The notes under the pieces were generated by a model. The model saw nothing but the letters and a program-made list of their open reading frames with translations, had not been told where the DNA came from and did not search any database. Shown here one piece after another: positions 56,397 to 64,000 of a stretch of 64,000 nucleotides of DNA (its first letter is position 1; every line of letters begins with the position of its first letter). The translations under genes and the position numbers were made by a program. The stretch is from Bacteroidota bacterium (lineage in GTDB: Bacteria > Bacteroidota > Bacteroidia > Chitinophagales > Chitinophagaceae), in assembly GCA_018267705.1 (NCBI GenBank), contig JAFDXX010000014.1, forward strand, positions 88,769 through 152,768, written 5' to 3'.

Positions 56397-56405
56397 AATA
56401 AAATC

Positions 56406-57167
56406 ATGCGTAAACAAATTGCAGCAGCTAACTGGAAAATGAATTTAACCTTTCAACAAGGAGAACAATTATTAAACAATATTCTTGCTGCACCTACTAC
56501 ATTAAAAGAAAACCAATTAGTAATATTTTCCGTGCCTTTCCCTTATTTAACAATGGCTCAACAAAAATTAAACGGAAAGAAAAACATGTTTGTTGCTGCA
56601 CAAAATTGTTTTAATAAAAAAAATGGTGCCTATACAGGCGAGGTAAGTATTGAAATGTTACAATCAATAGGCATTGAATATGTTGTACTGGGGCATAGTG
56701 AACGAAGAGAATATTTTAATGAAAACAATCAATTTATTTCAGAAAAAATAAATATTTGTTTAGAAAATAATATTACGCCTATTTTTTGTTGTGGAGAACC
56801 TTTGCAAATTCGTGAAACAAATACTCAAAATGAATTTGTGGGAAAACAATTAACAGAATCCTTATTTCATTTAAGTCCCGAACAAATTCTTAAAACTATT
56901 ATTGCATATGAGCCAATATGGGCAATAGGTACAGGTAAAACAGCCAGCAACCAACAAGCACAAGAAATGCATGCATTTATACGCCAACAAATTGCTATAA
57001 AATATGGCAATGCTATTGCTAACGAAATTTCTATTTTATATGGCGGAAGTGTAAAGGCCAATAATGCCAAAGAAATTTTTTCTGAAACAGATGTTGATGG
57101 TGGCTTGGTGGGCGGAGCTTCTTTAATTGCCAATGATTTTGTAACAATTATTAATGCGTTGAAATAA
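56406..57167 (+). CDS. tpiA: Triosephosphate isomerase
   Basis: A 253-residue TIM barrel. The Lys of AANWKMN (about residue 11), the His of VLGHSERREYF (about residue 99), the Glu of AYEPIWAIGTGK (about residue 168) and the phosphate loop ILYGGSVKANN are all present. It interconverts dihydroxyacetone phosphate and glyceraldehyde 3-phosphate. Third gene of a probable terpenoid-like/glmU-like/tpiA operon. Confidence 0.98.
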   Translation: MRKQIAAANWKMNLTFQQGEQLLNNILAAPTTLKENQLVIFSVPFPYLTMAQQKLNGKKNMFVAAQNCFNKKNGAYTGEVSIEMLQSIGIEYVVLGHSERREYFNENNQFISEKINICLENNITPIFCCGEPLQIRETNTQNEFVGKQLTESLFHLSPEQILKTIIAYEPIWAIGTGKTASNQQAQEMHAFIRQQIAIKYGNAIANEISILYGGSVKANNAKEIFSETDVDGGLVGGASLIANDFVTIINALK

Positions 57168-57318
57168 ATAGAATATAGCTGCACTATATTAGTGGTGGGT
57201 TTCGATGTATATTGTTTCAATCTGTTTTTCTTATTAAAACATTATTAAAATATCCTTTAATTAAAAATGGTATTTTAAAGTACATTATTTTCAATACCTG
57301 ATTTTGAAACCTTACTGT

Positions 57319-58626
57319 ATGTCCCTCAATAGTGCATTGCAACAAAGCCTTAAATGGCGTAGCTTTTATTTAATTAGTACATTGTTATTAAATATTTGCA
57401 TTGCCAGATTTTTAGGTGCATCACAAAGTTCTATCTTATTTTATTTGAGTAATGTGTTTGCATTGGTGTTACTGGTTGCAAGCATTAGCATGGAGTCGGC
57501 TTTAACGTATTTTTCTTCCAGCAAAAAAATTAATACCAATAAATTGGCATGGTTTGGTCTTTTATGCATCACTGCCGTAGCTGTTATTATTTTTATCTTA
57601 CTACCCATCTATTTTGTAGAATTTGAAAATCTAACTAATACAGAAAAACTGTTGTATAGAAATTGGGGTTTGCTATATATAACCGGCGTTTTGTTAATTA
57701 ACTTTTATAGTGGCTTGTATTATGCTAACGATAATTTTTTTATGCCAAACATTGTTTGTACAATTTTAAACATTGTTTTAATATGTGTTGTTATTGGTGT
57801 AAATGAGATGAATACTAACCCCACTTATTTAATTAGCAATTATTTCTTATTATCATTTGTGCAAGGTTTAATTATTATGCTTAGTTTTTTTATAAGCTCT
57901 AAAGCATATCAAACTATTCAGTTACCAAATCATGTTGAAAGAAAACTTTTGTTCAATTATGCAGGCAATGCTTTATTGGCAAATATTATTTTCTTTTTAG
58001 TATATAGAATTGATTATTGGTTTGTGAAAAACAATTGCTCTGAAGAAAATGCAGGTAATTATATGCAAGCTGCAAGGTTTGCACAACTGCTTTGGATAAT
58101 ACCTCAAATTATTGCTACAGCTATATTTCCTAAAACGGCAGCAAACATTAATGAAGGTGAAGTAGAAAAAATAATTGTTAGATTATCAAGAATTTTTGTG
58201 CAGTGTTATGCCGCAGTTTTTGTTGTAGTATTATTGGTTGGAAAAACATTTTTTTCTTTATTATTAGGAAACTCATTTAATACTTTGTATATAATACTCT
58301 TAATCTTATTGCCCGGGGTATTGGCGTTATCTATATTATCATTGCTTTCTGCTTATTTTGCGGGAATAAATAAAATAAAAATTAATATAAGCGGTGCATT
58401 TAGTGGGTTAATAATTGTTTTATTGTTAAGTATAGTTTTAATGCATTGGTACAATATTTATATAGCTGCATTTATTAGCTCAGTAGGATATTTTGTTTGT
58501 TTATTGTATTCTGTTAGAATTTTTAAACTTTCACATTTTTTTTCTTTTAAAAATTTGCTTGTACCGGATAAAGAAGATTGGAAGTGGTTGTTATCTTTAT
58601 TATCAAAAAAAACTAACTTACTGTGA
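57319..58626 (+). CDS. Polysaccharide flippase (MOP superfamily)
   Basis: A 435-residue, twelve-helix protein. I use the ATG at 57319 rather than a TTG at 57304. The opening WRSFYLISTLLLNICIARFLGASQ and the later YRIDYWFVKNNCSEENAG and PQIIATAIFPKTAA match the MurJ/Wzx-type lipid flippases of the MOP exporter group. It should move a lipid-linked sugar across the inner membrane. Its stop TGA overlaps the ATG of the next gene (ATGA-type, TGATG), so the two are translationally coupled. Confidence 0.85.
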   Translation: MSLNSALQQSLKWRSFYLISTLLLNICIARFLGASQSSILFYLSNVFALVLLVASISMESALTYFSSSKKINTNKLAWFGLLCITAVAVIIFILLPIYFVEFENLTNTEKLLYRNWGLLYITGVLLINFYSGLYYANDNFFMPNIVCTILNIVLICVVIGVNEMNTNPTYLISNYFLLSFVQGLIIMLSFFISSKAYQTIQLPNHVERKLLFNYAGNALLANIIFFLVYRIDYWFVKNNCSEENAGNYMQAARFAQLLWIIPQIIATAIFPKTAANINEGEVEKIIVRLSRIFVQCYAAVFVVVLLVGKTFFSLLLGNSFNTLYIILLILLPGVLALSILSLLSAYFAGINKIKINISGAFSGLIIVLLLSIVLMHWYNIYIAAFISSVGYFVCLLYSVRIFKLSHFFSFKNLLVPDKEDWKWLLSLLSKKTNLL

Positions 58627-59780
58627 TGAATATTTTGTGGTTAGCAAGCTGGTATCCTAATTTGAAAGAGCCGGTTAATGGAGATTTTATTCAAAGGCAG
58701 GCAATGGCTGTTGCCGAAATTTTACCAATTACCGTTATTCACGTAATGCAATGTGGACCTGTATTTCAAGAGGAAATAAATATTACACGCCAATCAAAAA
58801 AAACAAAAGAAATGATTAAGGCATTTGCTTTTAAACCAATCGGAATTGCTTTAATTGATAAGCTCAGATATAATTTTAAATACTATTCTTTTTATAAAAA
58901 AGAAATTAAAAAATATATTAATGAATATGGAAAACCAGCTATTATTCATGTGCATATTCCAATAAAAGCAGGGTTGGTGGCTAAATATTTTGCAACTCAA
59001 TTAAATGTGCCTTATATCGTTTCCGAACATTCGTCGCATTATACAAAACATTCTTACGATAGTTTTTTTAAAAGAAGCAAATATTTTCGGCACAACACTG
59101 CAAAAGTGTTTGCCGGTGCTAGTTGTGTAATTAATGTATCGAATGCGGTTGCCCAAAAAATGAACGAATTATTTCAAATTAAAAGGCATCAAACAATTAG
59201 AAACACGGTTGATGTGAATTTGTTTTATTATAAAGAAGTTAGTAATAAAATTTTTAGATGGATTCATGTTTCTTCTTTGAATGAACATCAAAAAAATATA
59301 AACGGCATTATAAAAGCATTTATTGAATTGAATAAACAACAAACTAATTGGGAGCTGGTAATGGTTGGACCTTTTACAACTCAACAAATGCAAATATGTG
59401 CAGAGCATAATCTTAATAACAAAATAATTTTTATTGGTGAAGTTGAATATAGCGAAGTAGCAAAGCAATTACAACAAGCTAATGCTTTTGTATTATTTAG
59501 CAGGCACGAAAATTTTCCTTGTGTAATAGAAGAAGCATTGTGTTGTGGTTTACCCGTTGTTGCAAGTAATGTTGGCGGTATTGCAGAAGCGGTTAATGTT
59601 ACTAACGGGTTATTAGTTGCTAATGAAAATATTATTGCATTAACTGATGCACTCAATAATGTTATCAATAATTATTCATATTACAACAGAAAACAAATTT
59701 CTGTAAGTGCAAGGGCTTTATACAATAAAGAAAAAATTGCCCAAGAAATTATTGATGTTTATAAAAGTATAATTGAATAA
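58626..59780 (+). CDS. Family 4 (GT-B) glycosyltransferase
   Basis: A 384-residue protein. It opens MNILWLASWYPNLKEPVNGDFI, with the acceptor-side motif YIVSEHSSHY. The donor-side domain holds VSSLNEHQKNINGIIKAF, VGPFTTQQ and the EX7E region RHENFPCVIEEALCCGLPVV. It should add a sugar to a lipid carrier or exported glycan, with the flippase beside it completing export. The sugar is not predictable. Start is set at the ATG at 58626, coupled to the flippase stop. Confidence 0.92.
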   Translation: MNILWLASWYPNLKEPVNGDFIQRQAMAVAEILPITVIHVMQCGPVFQEEINITRQSKKTKEMIKAFAFKPIGIALIDKLRYNFKYYSFYKKEIKKYINEYGKPAIIHVHIPIKAGLVAKYFATQLNVPYIVSEHSSHYTKHSYDSFFKRSKYFRHNTAKVFAGASCVINVSNAVAQKMNELFQIKRHQTIRNTVDVNLFYYKEVSNKIFRWIHVSSLNEHQKNINGIIKAFIELNKQQTNWELVMVGPFTTQQMQICAEHNLNNKIIFIGEVEYSEVAKQLQQANAFVLFSRHENFPCVIEEALCCGLPVVASNVGGIAEAVNVTNGLLVANENIIALTDALNNVINNYSYYNRKQISVSARALYNKEKIAQEIIDVYKSIIE

Positions 59781-59781
59781 T

Positions 59782-60078
59782 TTAAAACTGGTTTAAATTG
59801 CTGGTAACTACCCAATAAATAATCATTACAATAAGCCAGAGATAAATTAAAATATTCAGTACATTATTACAACGCATTAAAAAAGCTCTTGTTCTGCTTA
59901 ATCTTTTTTCGGTTTCTACTCTATCAACATTATATAAATGCACAAAACTGAAAACAATTTGCACAAAATCAAATCCTTTATAGCCAATTACTACTAATAT
60001 TTTTACTAGTAAAGTGATTGCACCAATTAAATAAAATGCAGTTAAATAATGACTGATAAATGAAATTACAATATCCAT
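59782..60078 (-). CDS. Small three-helix membrane protein, unknown
   Basis: A 98-residue protein started at the ATG at 60078 (MDIVISFISHYLTAFYLIGA). An open frame continues to 60234 but looks unlike coding sequence and overlaps the lepA leader. Two to three helices are predicted (about residues 2-30 and 76-92), with a middle charged segment NVDRVETEKRLSRTR. No family is recognised. It ends one base from the convergent glycosyltransferase stop. Confidence 0.6.
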   Translation of the reverse strand: MDIVISFISHYLTAFYLIGAITLLVKILVVIGYKGFDFVQIVFSFVHLYNVDRVETEKRLSRTRAFLMRCNNVLNILIYLWLIVMIIYWVVTSNLNQF

Positions 60079-60159
60079 ACAGCTTTTGGGGTTGATTGTG
60101 TAGGATATTGAATGTTGAAAGATTATTGTAAAGATAAAAAAAGAGAGCTTTCCTGCTAT

Positions 60160-60167
60160 TATCTTTG
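60160..60167 (+). promoter_or_regulatory. -7 box for lepA
   Basis: TATCTTTG is an exact consensus 104 nt before the lepA ATG. The best TTG is too far upstream (31 nt), so the -33 element is unclear. Confidence 0.5.
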
Positions 60168-60203
60168 CACACTTTAATAAATTGTTGCAGAACAGGGAAC
60201 AAG

Positions 60204-60227
60204 GCGTACAAGAGTGCGACGCAAGTA
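60204..60227 (+). repeat. Leader element, copy in the lepA 5' UTR
   Basis: GCGTACAAGAGTGCGACGCA then AGTA matches the fbaB leader copy at 19 of 24 positions and is in the sense orientation. GCGU and ACGC can pair. An upstream GAACAAG also resembles the GAATAAG before the fbaB copy. Confidence 0.6.
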
Positions 60228-60271
60228 AAGCCAATTGGTTTTAATGCAGCCGGTTTCATAAAAAAAATTAA

Positions 60272-62056
60272 ATGAAAAACATTAGGAATTTTTGCATTAT
60301 TGCACATATTGACCATGGTAAAAGTACTTTGGCAGATAGGCTGTTAGAACATACCAAAACTATTAGTGAACGTGATATGCAGGCTCAGATTTTAGATGAT
60401 ATGGATTTAGAACGTGAGAAAGGTATTACCATAAAAAGCCATGCTATTCAAATAAATTATCCTTATAAAGGAGAAGAATATATATTAAATTTAATTGATA
60501 CACCAGGGCATGTTGATTTTAGTTATGAAGTAAGCCGTGCATTAGCAGCTTGCGAAGGAGCATTGTTGTTGGTAGATGCATCTCAAGGTATTCAGGCACA
60601 AACAATCAGCAATTTATATTTGGCAATTGATAATGATTTAGAAATTATTCCGGTTATTAATAAAATTGATATGGATGGGGCAATGATACCGGAAGTAACC
60701 GATCAAATTGTTGATTTAATTGGTTGTAAACCTGAAGATATTTTATTGGCAAGTGGTAAAAGCGGAATTGGTATTGAAGAAATTTTAGAAGCCATTGTGC
60801 AACGCATTCCTGCCCCGAAAGGTAATGTAGAAGAACCTTTGCAAGCATTAATATTTGATAGTGTTTTTAATAGTTTTAGAGGAATTATAGTTTATTACAG
60901 AATATTAAATGGCGTTATTAAAAAAGGGGATAGAATTAAATTTATTGCAACCGGTGCAGAATACGAAGCACAAGAAGTAGGTGTATTAAAATTAAGTATG
61001 ACACCTAAAAACGAAGTAAAAGCAGGTGATGTAGGATATGTAATTACCGGAATTAAAAATGCCAAAGAAATTAAAGTAGGAGATACAATAACTGTTGCAG
61101 GAAGTAATACAACAGCTATTAAAGGTTTTGAAGAAGTAAAACCAATGGTGTTTGCAGGAATTTTTCCTGTAGAAACAGATCAGTTTGAAGAGTTGAGAGA
61201 TTGTATGGAAAAATTACAATTAAACGATGCATCACTAACTTTTGAATTAGAAACATCTCAAGCATTAGGTTTTGGTTTCCGCTGCGGATTTTTAGGATTG
61301 CTGCACATGGAAATTATACAAGAACGTTTAGAAAGAGAATTTAATCAAACTGTTATTACCACTGTTCCTAACGTAAGTTTTAATGCTTATACAACACGAG
61401 GAGAAAAAATTATTGTAAACAATCCGGCTGAAATGCCCGAAGCTACTAAGCTTGATAGAATTGAAGAACCATATATTAAAGCACAAATTATAACACAAAG
61501 CGATTATATAGGAAATATTATGACTTTGTGTTTGGGCAAACGTGGTATTCTTATCAATCAATCTTATATTACAACAACACGTGTTGAATTAATTTTTGAA
61601 ATGCCTTTAACAGAAATAGTTTTTGATTTTTATGATAAACTAAAAAGCCAAACACGCGGGTATGCTTCGTTTGATTATCATCCAATTGGTTATAGAGATG
61701 CTGATATTGTAAGAATGGATATTTTATTAAATGGCGATAAGGTAGATGCTTTAGGAAGTTTAATACACCGCAGTCGTGCACAAGATTTTGGAAGAAAACT
61801 ATGTGAAAAATTAAAAGAACTTTTAACACGCCAACAATTTCAAATTGCCATACAAGCAGCTATTGGTGCAAAAGTTATTGCACGTGAAAATATTAGTGCC
61901 ATGCGAAAAGATGTTACGGCAAAATGTTATGGTGGAGATATTAGCCGTAAACGTAAATTATTAGAAAAACAAAAAGAAGGTAAAAAACGTATGAGGCAAA
62001 TAGGAAATGTAGAAGTTCCGCAAGAAGCCTTTTTAGCTGTGTTGAAGTTGGATTAA
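60272..62056 (+). CDS. lepA: Elongation factor 4 (LepA)
   Basis: A 594-residue translational GTPase. G1 is [17 protein letters not shown]3 is [16 protein letters not shown] and G4 is NKIDM, followed by domain II and two elongation-factor domains. The LepA-specific C-terminal part is visible in [19 protein letters not shown] and [17 protein letters not shown]. It acts on stalled or poorly moving ribosomes. Its leader holds a repeated element, and its stop overlaps that of dnaG by 4 nt from the opposite strand. Confidence 0.97.
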   Translation: MKNIRNFCIIAHIDHGKSTLADRLLEHTKTISERDMQAQILDDMDLEREKGITIKSHAIQINYPYKGEEYILNLIDTPGHVDFSYEVSRALAACEGALLLVDASQGIQAQTISNLYLAIDNDLEIIPVINKIDMDGAMIPEVTDQIVDLIGCKPEDILLASGKSGIGIEEILEAIVQRIPAPKGNVEEPLQALIFDSVFNSFRGIIVYYRILNGVIKKGDRIKFIATGAEYEAQEVGVLKLSMTPKNEVKAGDVGYVITGIKNAKEIKVGDTITVAGSNTTAIKGFEEVKPMVFAGIFPVETDQFEELRDCMEKLQLNDASLTFELETSQALGFGFRCGFLGLLHMEIIQERLEREFNQTVITTVPNVSFNAYTTRGEKIIVNNPAEMPEATKLDRIEEPYIKAQIITQSDYIGNIMTLCLGKRGILINQSYITTTRVELIFEMPLTEIVFDFYDKLKSQTRGYASFDYHPIGYRDADIVRMDILLNGDKVDALGSLIHRSRAQDFGRKLCEKLKELLTRQQFQIAIQAAIGAKVIARENISAMRKDVTAKCYGGDISRKRKLLEKQKEGKKRMRQIGNVEVPQEAFLAVLKLD

Positions 62057-63981
62057 GATGATAATATTACCGAACCTAAGTTTTTGGTAATCTGCATTTC
62101 AATTTCTTTTAATTCTTTATGAATTTGAATGAGCTTTACTTGTTCACTAAAAGAAGCTTGTTCCATATCTGCTTGGTTTTGCTCTAACATTTTTTTTATT
62201 TTCTTCAATTTAAAATAAGCAATACTTAGTTGTACATCCATTTGTGTAACATCTCTGTTTACAATGTTCATTCCTTCTAAAACCTCATCCCAATTTTGGC
62301 TTAACTCAAACGGGAAAATAGCAATATTGGTTACTAAATTTCTAACAGATTCATTAGTATGATATAAAAAAGATTTTATAGTGGGTTCTGCATTTTGGTT
62401 GTATAAAATTTTATATTCATTAAATAAATCTTCTAATTGTTTGTTATCAAACTGAAAGGCTTCTAATTCGGTAAAAATATATTCTGCAATGGTTTGGTTT
62501 TCGTTCCATTTTTTTAAACCATTTTCTAATAAAACTTTTAGCACATTTTTTTCTTGAATTTCATCGTTACTTGTAATGAAAAAATCCTCTGTATATGGTT
62601 GTTGCGTATTTTGTTGTAATAAAGTGTTTGCTTCTTCAAAGGGTAATTTTTTTTCTACTTTGGCAATACTGTCTCTTCTGTATTTATTAACTAAGTGTAA
62701 TAAACCGCCTTCATCTATTTTTAATAAATACGCACATTGTTTAATATATTCTTGTTGTTTCGTAAAATCTTCTGTCTTATCTATTTTGCTAAGTGTGGCG
62801 GCAACTGTATTTACAACTTCATTTTTTTTATTAATATCATTGGCGGCATCTTTCATCATTATTTCTAATTGAAAAATGATGAAATCTTTTTTATTGATGG
62901 AGATAAATTCTTTAAACGCTTCGGTGCCAACTTTATTTACATAACTGTCCGGATCTTCATTATCAGGAATTAATACCAACTTTACGTTCAAGCCTTCTTC
63001 AATAGCCATATCTAACCCGCGTAATGCTGCTTTAATACCTGCATTATCACCATCGTATATAATTGTAAGATTATTTGTATATTTTTTTATTATACGAAGT
63101 TGTTCGGTTGTTAAACTTGTGCCGCCACTGGCAACAACATTTTCAATGCCTGCTTGGTGTAAACTAATTACATCTGTATAACCTTCTACCAATAAACATT
63201 CGTTGGCTTTATCAATAGCCATTCTTGCAAAATAACTTCCGTATAATACTTTGCTTTTGCTGTATAATTCGTTTTCGGGGGTGTTAATATATTTTGGAGC
63301 TTTATCGGCTTTACCAATTACTCTTGCTCCAAAGCCAATAATTTTTCCTGAGTTGTTGTGAATTGGGAAAATGATACGGTTTCGATAATTATCTACTAAT
63401 TCATTTTCATTTCTTGTAATAACTAATCCGGTTTTAGAAAGTATTTCTTTGTTGAATTGATTATTAACCAATGCATTGCTTAATTCATTTTTAGCAGAAG
63501 GGCTATAACCTAATTGAAATTTTTTTATAACATTTTCTCTAAAGCCTCTTTCATATAAATAGGTTAAAGCAACATTGTTGCCTTCTTCTGTATTCAATAA
63601 CTTTTCTTCAAAAAATTTTTGAGCAAAATTATTTATGGCATATAAACTTTCAGATATAAGTAAAGCTTGCTTTTGTTCGGGTGATGTTTCAGTTTCTTCA
63701 ATTTCAATATTATATTTTGCAGCCAACCATTTTAATGCTTCAACATAACTAAGCTTATCATGCTCCATTAAAAAAGTAATGGTATTGCCGCTTTTACCAC
63801 AGCCAAAACATTTATAAATTTCTTTGCTTGGTGATACGGTAAACGATGGTGTTTTTTCGTTATGAAAAGGGCAATTACCCAAATAATTTGCTCCACGTTT
63901 TTTTAGTTTAACATATTCGCCAATCACATCAATAATATTGATAGATCTTTTAATTTGTTCTATGGTATTTGGAGTAATCAT
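62053..63981 (-). CDS. dnaG: DNA primase DnaG
   Basis: A 642-residue protein. The CHC2 zinc finger [11 protein letters not shown]...CFGCGKSGN is at about residues 38-66. The catalytic TOPRIM core has [13 protein letters not shown], then [14 protein letters not shown] with the metal-binding Asp residues and NEDPDSYVN. The C-terminal third is a helicase-binding region of low conservation. It makes the RNA primers for replication. The full gene is in the window, 19 bases from the right edge. It converges on lepA with a 4-nt overlap and no terminator between them. Confidence 0.97.
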   Translation of the reverse strand: MITPNTIEQIKRSINIIDVIGEYVKLKKRGANYLGNCPFHNEKTPSFTVSPSKEIYKCFGCGKSGNTITFLMEHDKLSYVEALKWLAAKYNIEIEETETSPEQKQALLISESLYAINNFAQKFFEEKLLNTEEGNNVALTYLYERGFRENVIKKFQLGYSPSAKNELSNALVNNQFNKEILSKTGLVITRNENELVDNYRNRIIFPIHNNSGKIIGFGARVIGKADKAPKYINTPENELYSKSKVLYGSYFARMAIDKANECLLVEGYTDVISLHQAGIENVVASGGTSLTTEQLRIIKKYTNNLTIIYDGDNAGIKAALRGLDMAIEEGLNVKLVLIPDNEDPDSYVNKVGTEAFKEFISINKKDFIIFQLEIMMKDAANDINKKNEVVNTVAATLSKIDKTEDFTKQQEYIKQCAYLLKIDEGGLLHLVNKYRRDSIAKVEKKLPFEEANTLLQQNTQQPYTEDFFITSNDEIQEKNVLKVLLENGLKKWNENQTIAEYIFTELEAFQFDNKQLEDLFNEYKILYNQNAEPTIKSFLYHTNESVRNLVTNIAIFPFELSQNWDEVLEGMNIVNRDVTQMDVQLSIAYFKLKKIKKMLEQNQADMEQASFSEQVKLIQIHKELKEIEMQITKNLGSVILSS

Positions 63982-64000
63982 TGCGGAGTGCGAATATCTG

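Noticed and set aside
59978..60316. 112-codon minus-strand frame across the lepA leader
   Set aside because: It overlaps the lepA start and the repeated leader element and has no protein features; a chance frame.

Overview
This is an AT-rich chromosomal window from a member of the Bacteroidota, most likely the Chitinophagales/Chitinophagaceae. Several things point there. SecDF, NusB (309 residues with a long N-terminal extension), the two-domain alternative GlmU, DUF2723/GT117 and YajC all have their Bacteroidota forms. There is a serine palmitoyltransferase operon. Ribosome-binding sites are rarely visible, and many genes are preceded by the Bacteroidota -7 box TAnnTTTG. Assignment below family level is a guess. 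I see no rRNA, tRNA, prophage, insertion sequence or CRISPR array; this is core chromosome with a few accessory patches.

Layout. 1-5.7 kb: start of secDF, a small membrane protein, a lysoplasmalogenase, groES-groEL, then nusB-DUF1573-yajC. 5.8-9.9 kb: a TPR membrane protein, coaE, a Bcr/CflA exporter, an interrupted monooxygenase gene and a Nudix hydrolase. 10-12.3 kb: an rRNA methyltransferase-like gene and a PLP aminotransferase. 12.4-16.2 kb: an accessory cluster of four surface lipoproteins (one PKD-repeat protein and three related DUF4397-like proteins), one of which has no recognisable start codon. 16.9-24.7 kb: serine dehydratase, a GH18 chitinase lipoprotein, smc, and a KirBac-type K+ channel with a small membrane partner. 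24.8-30.2 kb: an M28 peptidase divergent from spt, a GNAT-fold acyltransferase and an NAD-dependent reductase, together a probable complete ceramide operon.

30.3-38.6 kb is all on the minus strand: ECF sigma factor-folE-flavin reductase, then fbaB-accD-smpB, and a 1096-residue DUF2723 protein. 39.1-49.5 kb: a 37-residue membrane peptide, mtaB, gamma-glutamyltransferase, thiolase with a probable operator, an SRPBCC protein, and topoisomerase IV (parE-DUF1835-parC). 49.7-64 kb: a YkgJ cysteine-cluster protein, a NamZ/DUF1343 protein, a YCF48-like propeller, pruA, a terpenoid-synthase-like protein, alternative glmU, tpiA, a flippase and glycosyltransferase pair, lepA and dnaG.

The points most worth a second look are these. 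(i) A repeated 24-nt element lies in the 5' leaders of fbaB, parE and lepA, always in the sense orientation. (ii) The three genes needed for dihydroceramide synthesis lie head to tail. (iii) A lipoprotein gene has an intact signal peptide but no ATG, GTG or TTG start. (iv) A monooxygenase is cut by one in-frame TGA where a Trp is expected. (v) A divergent class I isoprenoid-synthase-like protein lies next to pruA. (vi) Several -7 boxes lie so close to their ATG that the mRNAs are probably leaderless. All domain and family names come from reading motifs by eye; no database search was possible.
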